From positions 1,160,001 through 1,224,000 of the forward strand of contig NC_011026.1 in the NCBI RefSeq assembly GCF_000020525.1: 64,000 bases of DNA, read 5' to 3'. This document shows, one piece after another, positions 1 to 8,658 of the stretch. Position numbers and translations under genes: made by a program. The DNA comes from Chloroherpeton thalassium ATCC 35110. Its GTDB lineage: Bacteria > Bacteroidota > Chlorobiia > Chlorobiales > Chloroherpetonaceae. Every line of letters starts with the position of its first letter. The stretch's first letter is position 1. Under the pieces are notes generated by a model that searched no databases, had not been told where the DNA came from, and was given only the letters and a program-made list of their open reading frames with translations.

Positions 1-338
1 GCGTTCATTACGATCAGCTCTTTGTTGATGATCTGTTTTCCGGCTATTGCGCGTACGGCCCAGATGGCGAGCCAGGCACGCTCAAGCTGCACAAGCTTTA
101 CCTAAAACCTTCCGTTCATGGATTTGGGCTTGGCCAGAAGCTGCTAACTCATGTTCGCAACTACGCGCAACAGGCGGGCTTCGAGAGAATTTTGCTTCAG
201 GTCAATAAGTACAACGCGCGTGCAATTGCCGCTTACAAACGATTTGGGTTCAACATTCGGGAAGCGAATACTTTCGATATTGGCGAAGGTTTTTTCATGG
301 ATGATTTTGTGATGGAACTTTGCCTGCGCGAAAACTGA
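1..338 (+). CDS. GNAT-family N-acetyltransferase, C-terminal part (5' truncated by window edge)
   Basis: An open frame enters from the left edge (first full codon at position 3) and ends with TGA at 336-338, giving about 111 residues. It contains HGFGLGQKLL, which fits the acetyl-CoA pyrophosphate-binding loop Q/R-x-x-G-x-G/A of GNAT enzymes, followed by an alpha/beta segment (RILLQVNKYNARAIAAYKRF) of the kind found in GNAT motif B, where Asn and Tyr contact CoA. It ends in a C-terminal strand. The acceptor substrate cannot be inferred. It converges with the minus-strand NlpC/P60 gene 17 bases away. The fold assignment is good; the N-terminus is outside the window. Confidence 0.8.
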   Translation, partial: VHYDQLFVDDLFSGYCAYGPDGEPGTLKLHKLYLKPSVHGFGLGQKLLTHVRNYAQQAGFERILLQVNKYNARAIAAYKRFGFNIREANTFDIGEGFFMDDFVMELCLREN

Positions 339-355
339 GGCGGCGGCTTGGCTGG

Positions 356-979
356 CTATTGAAAGGTAACGATGCGGCGCGAATCTTTATAGCGCTGGCG
401 GTAGTAGCGCTGTTCGAGGCTGCTGATAATCACACCTGAGGAGGAACTGGCGTGAACGAATTGCCCTTTGCCCACATAAATGCCAACGTGCGTGACTTTT
501 CGCGGCTGCTCGCTAAAAAAAACCAAATCGCCAAAACGCAGTTGGGTTTTGGGAACGCTTCGGCCTAACTGCGAAAGCGCCGCCGTGGAGTGCGGCAAAA
601 TCAGATCAAACGCATTGATGAACACACGAAAAATCAATCCTGAGCAATCCATTCCCGTTTTATCCATTCCGCCATAGCGATATTTCACCCCAAGGTATTT
701 TTTGATTTCCTCCTTTAAGCGGCTGGCCGCGCTGGATCTTGGCGAAAAATGGGCAATCTCGCTATTTGGGCTATAAGTGCTTGCCGGGCGCTCTTCGTTT
801 GTTGGCGCAATTTTCTTGACTTCCATTTCTACACAAACTTCCTCAGGTTCTTTATTGTAGCGCGAGGCAACATTACTGGATTGGCACGCCGTGAGAGAAA
901 GGCCAACGCTTGCCAAAAACAGCGCGACGAGCGAAAAAATTAGACGATGTTGAGTCGGGTTAACTTTCGTAAGCCGCAT
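356..979 (-). CDS. NlpC/P60 cell-wall hydrolase lipoprotein
   Basis: The 207-residue product starts with a positively charged, hydrophobic signal sequence ending in the lipobox LTAC (Cys32), so it should be a membrane-anchored lipoprotein. After a low-complexity linker, residues about 90-200 form an NlpC/P60 domain. The catalytic Cys sits in MDCSG (Cys112), the His in THVGIY (His164) and the third polar residue in FVHAS (His176). Such enzymes cut peptide bonds in peptidoglycan stems, as in the Spr/MepS type. The domain is complete, so it is probably active in the periplasm. Residues after the Cys (QSSN) lack the poly-Asp run seen on the receptor-linked lipoproteins here. Confidence 0.9.
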   Translation of the reverse strand: MRLTKVNPTQHRLIFSLVALFLASVGLSLTACQSSNVASRYNKEPEEVCVEMEVKKIAPTNEERPASTYSPNSEIAHFSPRSSAASRLKEEIKKYLGVKYRYGGMDKTGMDCSGLIFRVFINAFDLILPHSTAALSQLGRSVPKTQLRFGDLVFFSEQPRKVTHVGIYVGKGQFVHASSSSGVIISSLEQRYYRQRYKDSRRIVTFQ

Positions 980-1294
980 GATAATAAGGTCTTAACATTT
1001 TTTTTGTTTCGGGCAAAATACGCTTTTTTCATTTGAAACAAATTCGACAGGCCAATTCCCTTCGCTGCCGAAAAGTTTTTTCCTGACGAAGCCAAAAAGA
1101 TTCTGATAGAAAAAAAACGAATCCGAAAATCGCAAAATTTTTCTTGTTCCTGCAAAAAAGCACGCAAAGATGAATTTATGGAGAATTCGCCTTTCGGTTG
1201 ATTTTTAGCGCCACCTTGATTTTTAAGCCCGATATTTCAAATCAGAAGTTTTTGGCTATTTTCACCAAAATTTTAACAAAAATGTCTGTTTCTG
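980..1294. other. Intergenic, divergent upstream region
   Basis: About 315 bases separate the divergent NlpC/P60 gene and the receptor gene. It is T/A-rich and presumably holds both promoters. I see no convincing small gene, hairpin or repeat; the open frames here lack a ribosome-binding site and a recognisable product. Confidence 0.5.
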
Positions 1295-3142
1295 ATGAAA
1301 ACATATATCGTTGCAATTTTAAGCTTTTCAATTCTTCTTTTTTTGGGTAAAAGCGCTTGCGCTGAGGATTCTTTGCGCGTGTTTCAAGCCAAAGATCTGG
1401 TGGTGACGGCCAGCCGCTCGCCCATGACGGCGGAAAGTGCAGCAAGAAGCATTTCCATTATTTCGAGTGAAGAGATCAAAGCCGCGCCAGTGCATAATTT
1501 GCAAGACATGCTGCTTTATGTGGAAGGCGTGCATCTTCAGCGTCGCGGGCCGCTTGGCACGCAGGCCGATGTGAGCGTTCGCGGCGGCACATTCGAGCAA
1601 ACCCTAATTTTGATTGATGGCAATAAAGTTTCCGATCCGCAAACCGGCCATCATAATTTAAACTTGCCCGTCTCGCTGGACGATGTCGAGCGCATTGAAG
1701 TGTTGCGCGGCGCGGCGTCGCGGCTTTTTGGGCCAAATGCGTTTGGCGGCGTAATTAATATTATCACGCGAAAAGCCAGTTTGCCAGAACTGCGCACAGA
1801 ATTGGCGGGCGGCCAGCATGGCTATCTTTCTGGTGCGGCGTCGCTGGCGCTGCCGTTGGAAAATTATTTGCAGCAACTTTCGCTAACGCGCCAAGTTTCG
1901 GATGGTTATCGTCACAACACGGATTTCGAGCAAACCAGTGTTTCGTACAAATCCTCATTGTCGCTTAGCCAAAACGCGCTGAATTTCTTTGGCGGTTATG
2001 TTGATAAAGCGTTCGGCGCAAATCAATATTATTCGGAATTTTATCCCGATCAGTGGGAGCAAACCCAGACCGGTTACCTATCGCTCGATGGCCAGTTTCT
2101 CTTGTCGGAACAGGCGCAAACCGTAATGACGCCAAAAATCTATTGGCGGCACAACGAGGATGAATTTTTGCTGGAGCGCTTTGACCCGTCTTATAGAAAT
2201 TTTCACAAAACCGATGTGTATGGCGGCGAATTGCAGCTTGGTTTTTCGACGGGTTTGGGCAAAACAAACATCGGCTTGGAAGCGGGGCGAGAAGTGATTG
2301 CAAGCACCAACCTTGGCAATCACGCGCGCGCGCGCGGCGGAATCTTTTTGGAAGAGCAGCTCGCGTTGGGAAATTCCCTAACGCTTGTTCCAGGTGTGGC
2401 GATGTACTTTTATTCCGATTGGAATCCGCAGATTTTGCCGGCCATCGATGCGGCGTATCAGCTAACGGAAACGGCGCGAATTTATGGTTCGATTGGCAAA
2501 TCGTTTCGCATTCCGACCTACACCGACCTGTACTATTCCGATCCCATCAGCCTTTCGAATCCTGATTTGCAACCCGAAGAAGCTTGGACTTACGAAACCG
2601 GCGTGGCGTGGCAAAGTCCGGTTTGGGGCGCATCGCTCGGAACATTTTATCGAGATGGAAAAAACATGATTGATTGGGCAAGAGCGACAGATGATGATAA
2701 ATGGCAATCGCGCAATGTGGCTGATGTCGGAACATTTGGAATCGAGTTCAGCAGTTCGCTAAATGTGAAATCGCTTTTCAACCAATCGCCGATTTCAGCT
2801 GCAAAATTTAGTTACGCGTTTTTGAACTCAGGAAAAAGCATGGGTGAGATGCAGTCGCGCTATGTGTTCAATTACTTGAAGCATCAAGTGATTGTTGGGT
2901 TTACGCATCAGTGGTTTGCCGGCATCGAGCAAAACTGGAGCGTGCGCTACGAGGAAAGAAAAGCGCAAGACGGATACGCGCTTGTAGATACAAAGCTTTC
3001 ATGGAGAACAAGCGCGGAAAACTGGCGAATGGAAATTTACCTTGAAGCCACAAACTTGTTCGATAAAACCTATTATGAAGTTGAACCTGTTCCCATGCCA
3101 GGCCGCTGGATTGTGATTGGCCTTCGACCGGCGATCTTTTAG
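1295..3142 (+). CDS. TonB-dependent outer-membrane receptor, BtuB-sized
   Basis: The 615-residue protein has a signal peptide ending near CAEDS, then a TonB-box-like segment (KDLVVTASR). The plug domain includes the conserved run DVERIEVLRGAASRLFGPNA and FGGVINIITRK at about residues 130-155. A 22-strand-type barrel ends in the TonB-receptor signature NLFDKTYYE and a terminal aromatic residue. Its length equals that of vitamin B12 receptor BtuB, but no cobalamin riboswitch is visible upstream, so the ligand is open. It lacks the carboxypeptidase-like N-terminal domain carried by most receptors in this window and has no receptor-linked lipoprotein beside it. Confidence 0.9.
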   Translation: MKTYIVAILSFSILLFLGKSACAEDSLRVFQAKDLVVTASRSPMTAESAARSISIISSEEIKAAPVHNLQDMLLYVEGVHLQRRGPLGTQADVSVRGGTFEQTLILIDGNKVSDPQTGHHNLNLPVSLDDVERIEVLRGAASRLFGPNAFGGVINIITRKASLPELRTELAGGQHGYLSGAASLALPLENYLQQLSLTRQVSDGYRHNTDFEQTSVSYKSSLSLSQNALNFFGGYVDKAFGANQYYSEFYPDQWEQTQTGYLSLDGQFLLSEQAQTVMTPKIYWRHNEDEFLLERFDPSYRNFHKTDVYGGELQLGFSTGLGKTNIGLEAGREVIASTNLGNHARARGGIFLEEQLALGNSLTLVPGVAMYFYSDWNPQILPAIDAAYQLTETARIYGSIGKSFRIPTYTDLYYSDPISLSNPDLQPEEAWTYETGVAWQSPVWGASLGTFYRDGKNMIDWARATDDDKWQSRNVADVGTFGIEFSSSLNVKSLFNQSPISAAKFSYAFLNSGKSMGEMQSRYVFNYLKHQVIVGFTHQWFAGIEQNWSVRYEERKAQDGYALVDTKLSWRTSAENWRMEIYLEATNLFDKTYYEVEPVPMPGRWIVIGLRPAIF

Positions 3143-3392
3143 CGATTTGTAGAAAATCACATCGGTTTGCCTCAGCGCCATGTGCAGACTGAGGCAAGCC
3201 AAAATTGAATAGCGCCAGCTTTGTTTTTTCCCCTTCCTTTTGATTCATTCAAAAAAAACAGATATTAACGATCTTTATTAGGTGATTTTTTATCAACCAA
3301 GCCCCTTCCCTCCAAACGCTCATCAATGGCTTCTCTGAAGAGCGTTTTCTCAAATGGTGACACTTGGGGCGATAGAATTAGTCGGAGGCACA

Positions 3393-3842
3393 ATGACAAC
3401 AAATAATTCTGGAGCTTCAAAAAGCAAAGATGAAATCATTCGTGAAATGATTCGCCATGAAGACAATCTTATTAGTGCACGCATGGGTTGGATGAATGCG
3501 TTGCAAGGATTTTTATTTACCGCATTTGGGATGACGGTTGTAGAAGTGATCAAAAATCCAGACAGCAAAGAAAAATATTGCGTTCTCACGAGTTTGTATT
3601 CAGTTGTTGGCATTATCGTAGCAATATTGACTTTGTATGGAATATCTCTTGCAACAAGGGCAATAGAAAATTTGCTTGATTGCTGGAATAAAATATCTGA
3701 AAATAGACTGGGCGAGCATAACTGTATTTTCGAGCCTGATGTGATTGGTTTGCGTTCAGATGCAAACCTCCTACCTTGGAAACTGCTCCCGTGGCTATTT
3801 ATTTTTGTATGGGCAATTCTTATCACTTATAGTTGCGCTTAG
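3393..3842 (+). CDS. Small membrane protein of unknown function
   Basis: I start this gene at ATG 3393, which has a good GGAGG at 3384-3388; the frame stays open 13 codons further upstream without a better site. The 149-residue product opens with a charged stretch, then the segment HEDNLISARMGWMNALQGFL leading into a first membrane helix. Two more hydrophobic helices follow (around YSVVGIIVAILTLYGISLAT and at the C-terminal LLPWLFIFVWAILITYS). The arrangement HE-x-LI-x-x-R-x-x-W-x-x-x-Q-x-FLF recurs in uncharacterised small bacterial membrane proteins. No function can be assigned. The CPBP protease gene starts 40 bases downstream, so the two may be cotranscribed. Confidence 0.7.
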   Translation: MTTNNSGASKSKDEIIREMIRHEDNLISARMGWMNALQGFLFTAFGMTVVEVIKNPDSKEKYCVLTSLYSVVGIIVAILTLYGISLATRAIENLLDCWNKISENRLGEHNCIFEPDVIGLRSDANLLPWKLLPWLFIFVWAILITYSCA

Positions 3843-3882
3843 TTCAGGAGAAAATTGCCAAATAATTTGCACCAGCCATTCC

Positions 3883-4827
3883 ATGAAAAAAATTCTCGGT
3901 TATTTAAAAAAGCACATTTCTGAAGATTTTAATCTCGGATTTTATCTTTTCACAGCTGTTTTTCTTGCGAGCGCGTTTTGGATAAACTACACCTTTAAAT
4001 TTAGGCGAGAGGTGATCGATAGTGCCGCCACCGAATGGCTCAAGCTGCTGTATTACGCGCTCTTTTTCGCATTTCCGTACTATGTTACCAGCGTGGCATA
4101 CGCTTTTTTTTACCGAAAATGGGATTTTTTGAAAAGCCGCGCGTTTTGGGGCGTAAGCGGATTCATGATTTTTGTGCTCACGCTCAATCGCAGCACTATT
4201 TCAATGTCGGATGTCATTCTTGAGGCCGTTTCTATTCCGCAGGAAGTTTCTCAACTGGCTTGGCTCATATTGCTGTATATCCTTCGCATCGCAACCATGC
4301 TTTTGCCGTTGATAATTTTCAAACTCATTTGGGATCGATCCAGAACCGACTTTTACGGTTTAACAACGAAAAACTTTGATGCGACGCCTTATCTCTTGAT
4401 GTTGCTGTTGATGCTTCCCTTAATTTTGTGGGCGTCGTTTCAGCCGGCTTTTCTGAAAACCTATCCGCGCTATAAGCCAAGCGCTGCGGAAGTCTTTCTG
4501 CAACTTCCCTACACAGCCACCATGCTGATATTTCAAATTTTCTATGCGCTGCGATTTGTGATGGTCGAACTGTTTTTTCGCGGCTTTGCCGTGATGGCCA
4601 TGCCGGCGGCAATGGGGCGCGGCGTGATTATGCCAATGGTGGTTCTCTACGCCTTTTGGCATTTTGGAAAACCCATGGGCGAAGCGTTGGGCTCAATTTT
4701 TGGCAGCTACATTTTAGGCATTCTCGCGCTTGAAAGTGGTTCGGTGCTCGGCGGTGTGTTCGTGCACATGGGCATTGCCCTGCTGATGGATTGGGCGGCC
4801 TACTTGCAAGTGACCTATTTCAAATAA
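3883..4827 (+). CDS. CPBP-type (CAAX protease-like) intramembrane protein
   Basis: I place the start at ATG 3883 (MKKILGYLKK), because the upstream extension overlaps the previous gene and has no signal-like features. The 314-residue protein has eight or so hydrophobic helices. Near the C-terminus it carries three motifs of the CPBP/ABI family: VELFFRGF (usual EExxxR), FWHFGKP (usual FxxxH) and FVHMGIA (third-motif His). The first Glu of the EE pair is Val here, so proteolytic activity is uncertain although the second Glu, Arg and both His are present. Family members process prenylated proteins or bacteriocins, or act as membrane scaffolds. Confidence 0.8.
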   Translation: MKKILGYLKKHISEDFNLGFYLFTAVFLASAFWINYTFKFRREVIDSAATEWLKLLYYALFFAFPYYVTSVAYAFFYRKWDFLKSRAFWGVSGFMIFVLTLNRSTISMSDVILEAVSIPQEVSQLAWLILLYILRIATMLLPLIIFKLIWDRSRTDFYGLTTKNFDATPYLLMLLLMLPLILWASFQPAFLKTYPRYKPSAAEVFLQLPYTATMLIFQIFYALRFVMVELFFRGFAVMAMPAAMGRGVIMPMVVLYAFWHFGKPMGEALGSIFGSYILGILALESGSVLGGVFVHMGIALLMDWAAYLQVTYFK

Positions 4828-4853
4828 TGGATTTGGAAAGGGATGAATGAAAC

Positions 4854-4881
4854 AAGCCCTGTATTTTGAGATACAGGGCTT
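4854..4881. terminator. Bidirectional terminator hairpin
   Basis: An 11-bp perfect stem (AAGCCCTGTAT / ATACAGGGCTT) with a 6-base loop lies between the convergent CPBP gene and the DUF4374 gene. The trailing T-run is weak on both strands, but position and stem fit a shared terminator. Confidence 0.7.
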
Positions 4882-4891
4882 TATTTATTGG

Positions 4892-6103
4892 TTAGTTATA
4901 AGTTTCGCCGAAGTGGAAGAAATACTGCGGATAACCAGTGGTCGTGATAACGGCTTCGGAGCTGGCTTCACCTGTGAGCGGATCGTAGGTGAAAAAGCCG
5001 TTGTCGCTATCGGTAATGAGGCCAAAAATAATCAGGTCATTATAAATTGAGGCGTTGGCAAACTCGTTGCTCTTCGGAAAATCTAATGCCGTAACGGTTT
5101 TTGATTCCAAGTTAATCACGGCGGAAATGGTCGCTTTATCAAAATACGCGCTTCCATCGGTTGAATAAGCCGGAATGTGCAAGTTGGCATAGAGTTTTCC
5201 ATCACCGGCATATTGGACATTAGAGATGTAGTCGGTGGCGTTGTCTTCGCCGTCAATGTCCGTATCGCTGACATTAAATAAATAAGAATCATCAAACTCC
5301 GTTTCGCCGGATTTAATGCGAAGAATGCCCGTTTTATGGCCGGTAACATATCCCCATCCACCTAAACCGATAAGGTAAATGTCGTTATTTTCATCCACGA
5401 AAATGGTGCCTTGATCAACAGGGCGGCCTGGTGTTGAAATGCTTGAGGTCGTTTCGGAAATCATCTTTACGACTTCATCTGTGCTGGTATCGATGATAAG
5501 CACATCGGAGTATGGACGGGATTCAGACGGAAAATAGCCGCCGAGCGTTTGGTTTAAGGCGACGTACAAGTAGCCATCTCTGAGCACCATAACGGAGGCA
5601 TCTGGATTTTGATCGCCAACAGCATAGCTGGAAATATCAATTTCATCGATGTATTCCAGTGTTGTTGGATTAATAATCCAAATCACGGCTCTACTGTAGA
5701 AAGAGACATAAGCTTTTTCATCGGATTCCTTCACGAGGCAATAAGCGCCAGCGCTTGCTGGCAAGGATAATTGTGCCTCCTCAACCAACTGATGGCTTTC
5801 ATCGCGTGTATATTTTACGAGATAGTCAGAATCGCCCATGCCGGGCAAAACAAAAACATCTTCATCAATCACAATAGGAACGCCTGAATATGAAATTTGG
5901 TAAGCGGTTGAGTTGGTGTAAGTGGCGGTCGTCATGTCATTGATGAGCTGCATGTAGGCGCTTCCCGACGTGCCATCACTGTTTGGAATCGATGTTGTTA
6001 TGAGGATTTCGCCTGTTGATGCTTCTCCTGCATCGTCATCGTCGTCACATGCTGTTGTGATAAACAGAAGCGCAAGTATTAAAAGCAATATGCTATGTTT
6101 CAT
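4892..6103 (-). CDS. Surface lipoprotein of the DUF4374 (beta-propeller) type, copy 1
   Basis: The 403-residue product has a lipobox (ITTAC) followed at once by DDDDD, an acidic run like the lipoprotein export signal that sends Bacteroidota lipoproteins to the cell surface. The rest is a series of short beta-rich repeats (for example DGYLYVALNQ, AVIWIINPTTLEYIDEI, NDIYLIGLGG) expected for a seven- or eight-bladed propeller. It follows the receptor gene 6152-8479 by 48 bases in the same direction. Two paralogues (8659-9858, 26887-28086) pair with receptors in the same way. From memory, DUF4374 proteins include XusB-like lipoproteins that hold siderophores at the surface; ligand capture for the receptor is therefore my inference. 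Confidence 0.8.
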   Translation of the reverse strand: MKHSILLLILALLFITTACDDDDDAGEASTGEILITTSIPNSDGTSGSAYMQLINDMTTATYTNSTAYQISYSGVPIVIDEDVFVLPGMGDSDYLVKYTRDESHQLVEEAQLSLPASAGAYCLVKESDEKAYVSFYSRAVIWIINPTTLEYIDEIDISSYAVGDQNPDASVMVLRDGYLYVALNQTLGGYFPSESRPYSDVLIIDTSTDEVVKMISETTSSISTPGRPVDQGTIFVDENNDIYLIGLGGWGYVTGHKTGILRIKSGETEFDDSYLFNVSDTDIDGEDNATDYISNVQYAGDGKLYANLHIPAYSTDGSAYFDKATISAVINLESKTVTALDFPKSNEFANASIYNDLIIFGLITDSDNGFFTYDPLTGEASSEAVITTTGYPQYFFHFGETYN

Positions 6104-6151
6104 AATGGTTTGGTTTTTTTTTTGATTGAATGAAAAAGTGTTGGATAAAAA

Positions 6152-8479
6152 TCACTTGAAGATGTATCTCAGCTTCACGCCGTAGGAGCGTCCCGGAAGC
6201 GGGCGGTTATATTCGGAGATGAGCGTTTCGTCGGTGAGGTTTTCGATTTGCGCGCTCAAAATCACGGACTCATTATCAAAGCTGTGCTCGATGCCCACAT
6301 CGAAAGAGAGCGAACTTGGAATGCGCCGTGTTTGATAAATGGTTTGTTCGAAGTCGTAGAAATATTCTTCTACATAGGAGCTTTCCACATAAAAGCGGCT
6401 GTTCTGATCTTTTCCACCGAACAGATTTTCTTGGTGGAATTCGAAGCCGGCGTTTGCATAGAAATAGGGAATGTTTGGCATCCGGTCGCCCTTTGTCGGA
6501 TTCGCAACGGTTGAGCCGGGCTCAGTTTCCCGCGTGTCGCGCAAATCTTGGTAAGTGGCATTGCCATGAACAAAAAGGGTTTTGGTGATGTCGTATTTGA
6601 CTTCAATATCAGCGCCGAGGGTTCGCATCTCGCCAAAATTCTCATACTCCGACTGAATGGTGCCGGCCACCAAACGAATCATGTTGGTTAGGTACATATA
6701 GAACACATTGACTTCAACCTGCAAGCGCGTGTCGGTGCTGAACGAGCGATCATACATGACCCCAATATTTAGGCTGCTATTTCTTTCTGGCTTGAGGTCG
6801 CCAGCGGGCGTAATCAAATAGCCATCGCCGAGCAGTTCTTCTTCAGAAGGCAAACGAACATCGTAGGCATAGGACGCTTTGAGTAGGAAATCGCGGGTAA
6901 AGCGATAGCGAGCGGCGTTATTAAAGCCGAAGTCGCTTTTGCTAAAATCGACTTTCTCAGGATCATTAAATCCATAAACGTCGGTTAGCGTCGTTTTAAT
7001 GTCGTAGAGGTAATATTTAAGAGAAAACGAATTGATAAATCTATCGCCTATCGTGCGAAACTCGTGCGTTAGGCCAGCCACCCAACTGATCATCTTGCTG
7101 TCGTAATTCGTTTTGTAACCCAAAACTTCATCCTTCAACTCATCATTTGGCCGGAAATTCGCGTAGTTCAGCACCGAATTAAAATTGAGGGAATGCTCGG
7201 CATTGAATGGATAATTGAGATTGATCTGGTTAGCTAATGTGTGTTTTTTGTTCTCAGAATCATTGGCGGTGGTGCCAATTTCGCCGCCCAGCGCCGAAAC
7301 CGCCCCGTAAGTTGTGCCATCCCATTCTGTTCGGTAGGACGCAGTATCTACAAGTCTGGAAATCGTATAAGCATAGGCTAAAGTGAAATCCATATCCAGA
7401 TCTTTAAGGAGAAAATTTCCATCTTCAATTTTGCTGATAGCCGCAAAGGCGTCTGCGCTGGTTTCTGCCTTCCTGATATTTTGCCGAATGCCTTGTACTT
7501 CTTGTGAGGTTTGTGTGAAAGGAAATTCAAACGTCATTTTGTCAAGTCCCCAGTTTTTTGAAGAGAAACTCAAGGCGACCATCTTTTTTTCGTAAGTGTC
7601 GTGGTCGCGCGTGATGGTCAGTCCTTCTTGATAGGGCGACTCCATCGTGTAGTTGTTTTCGGCGTAAGTGTAAAATCCTCCTGCGCCGAACTGGTAGCCG
7701 CTTTCTGGGTCGTTCTTTTTGAAAATGGCGCTGACTTTGTTGGTGTTAAATGACTCGCGGCTGTAGCTCAAATCGATGTAGGTCGGCGGATATTCCTTCG
7801 TCACAATGTTTACCGCGCCGCCGATGGACGAGCCGCCGAACTTTGCCGGAACAACGCCTTTATAAACTTCAATGCGTTCGATCATGGTGACGGGAATGTC
7901 GTCCACATCCACAAAATCGCTATTGTCGCTCATCGGAAAACCATCGATGAAAAACCCAATGCGCTTGCCTTCGAGGCCTCTAACTGAAATTCGCGACGTG
8001 CTGCCTTCGCCGCCCGATTGCCTGATTTTCACGCCGACGGCTCTATTCAGCAAGCTGGTGACAGACACCACACGCCCTTCAATCTCTTTGGTATCGATGA
8101 CCGTGATGGCTTGAGGCAGTTCGCGCGTTTGTTGCGCTTCGGTTTTCTCGGTAACAATGATTTCCTTGTGCTGAACCGAACCGATTGTAAGCGTAAAGTT
8201 CAAGGTTTTTTCCGAGTCGCCGAGCGTGATTTGTTTTGTTTGTGAGGCAAAACCTAACGATGTCGCTTTCACCGAAATGTTCCCTTTCGGTGCGTTTGTG
8301 ATTCGAAACTTTCCGTCCGAATCCGTAACCGCGCCAAGTTTGGTTGAAAGGAGTTGTATGGTTACACCGGCAAGCGGCTCGCCGCTCGTATCTGTGACCT
8401 TACCGGAAATGACGGTTTGCCCGAAAGCAGTGAAAGAACAAGTGAGGGAGGCGATTAAAAAGAATAAAAATTTGCGCAT
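6152..8479 (-). CDS. TonB-dependent receptor with carboxypeptidase-like N-terminal domain, copy 1
   Basis: The 775-residue protein has a signal peptide (ending at FGQT), then a carboxypeptidase regulatory-like beta-sandwich (VISGKVTDTSGEPLAGVTIQ; residues about 22-105), a plug (IERIEVYKGVVPAKFGGSSI near residue 210) and a barrel ending in ENLTDETLISEYNRPLPGRS. It is about as similar to the receptors at 9880-12225 and 28125-30461 as recent paralogues: the plug and the C-terminal end share long near-identical stretches. It is followed by a DUF4374 surface lipoprotein. The promoter carries both a TCTAAAT-type box and an 18-bp direct repeat with 21-bp period, suggesting control by a metalloregulator and an AraC protein. 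Ligand probably a metallophore. Confidence 0.9.
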   Translation of the reverse strand: MRKFLFFLIASLTCSFTAFGQTVISGKVTDTSGEPLAGVTIQLLSTKLGAVTDSDGKFRITNAPKGNISVKATSLGFASQTKQITLGDSEKTLNFTLTIGSVQHKEIIVTEKTEAQQTRELPQAITVIDTKEIEGRVVSVTSLLNRAVGVKIRQSGGEGSTSRISVRGLEGKRIGFFIDGFPMSDNSDFVDVDDIPVTMIERIEVYKGVVPAKFGGSSIGGAVNIVTKEYPPTYIDLSYSRESFNTNKVSAIFKKNDPESGYQFGAGGFYTYAENNYTMESPYQEGLTITRDHDTYEKKMVALSFSSKNWGLDKMTFEFPFTQTSQEVQGIRQNIRKAETSADAFAAISKIEDGNFLLKDLDMDFTLAYAYTISRLVDTASYRTEWDGTTYGAVSALGGEIGTTANDSENKKHTLANQINLNYPFNAEHSLNFNSVLNYANFRPNDELKDEVLGYKTNYDSKMISWVAGLTHEFRTIGDRFINSFSLKYYLYDIKTTLTDVYGFNDPEKVDFSKSDFGFNNAARYRFTRDFLLKASYAYDVRLPSEEELLGDGYLITPAGDLKPERNSSLNIGVMYDRSFSTDTRLQVEVNVFYMYLTNMIRLVAGTIQSEYENFGEMRTLGADIEVKYDITKTLFVHGNATYQDLRDTRETEPGSTVANPTKGDRMPNIPYFYANAGFEFHQENLFGGKDQNSRFYVESSYVEEYFYDFEQTIYQTRRIPSSLSFDVGIEHSFDNESVILSAQIENLTDETLISEYNRPLPGRSYGVKLRYIFK

Positions 8480-8491
8480 GTAATATTAATG

Positions 8492-8512
8492 AGTCTGAAA
8501 TTTATTTAGACT
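8492..8512. promoter_or_regulatory. Candidate metalloregulator box upstream of receptor copy 1
   Basis: An imperfect 21-bp palindrome, AGTCTGAAAT-T-TATTTAGACT, lies 13 bases upstream of the receptor start codon. Its TCT(A/G)AAT / ATTTAGA arms recur in front of other receptor and metabolism genes here (12235, 18262, 21220, 30468, 37848). A Fur- or DtxR-type regulator is the natural candidate, but the protein is unknown. Confidence 0.45.
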
Positions 8513-8541
8513 TATTATAAATTGTGTGGCAGAAATAGGGA

Positions 8542-8580
8542 CTACGCAAAACGGAATAAGACCTACGCGAAACGGAGTAA
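8542..8580 (-). promoter_or_regulatory. Direct-repeat operator candidate for a PchR-like AraC regulator (receptor copy 1)
   Basis: On the plus strand CTACGCAAAACGGAATAA (8542-8559) is repeated as CTACGCGAAACGGAGTAA (8563-8580), 16 of 18 identical and exactly 21 bp apart, that is two helical turns. It sits 63 bases upstream of the receptor start. Related pairs with the same 21-bp period lie at the same distance from two paralogous receptors. Confidence 0.6.
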
Positions 8581-8606
8581 TGAGCAGTTTAAGAGAGAGA
8601 AAAGAG

Positions 8607-8636
8607 AAAAAGCAGCCATTCATTGGGCTGCTTTTT
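8607..8636 (-). terminator. Rho-independent terminator after DUF4374 copy 2
   Basis: Stem AGCAGCC (8611-8617) / GGCTGCT (8626-8632) with flanking A and T runs. Read on the minus strand it follows the stop of the 8659-9858 gene and ends in TTTTTCTCTTTTC. Confidence 0.75.
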
Positions 8637-8658
8637 CATTTGTGATGCGGTTGTGGGA

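Noticed and set aside
940-1445. Two minus-strand open frames (75 and 67 codons) in and beyond the gap before the first receptor
   Set aside because: No ribosome-binding site, overlap with real genes, and low-complexity composition without a recognisable domain.
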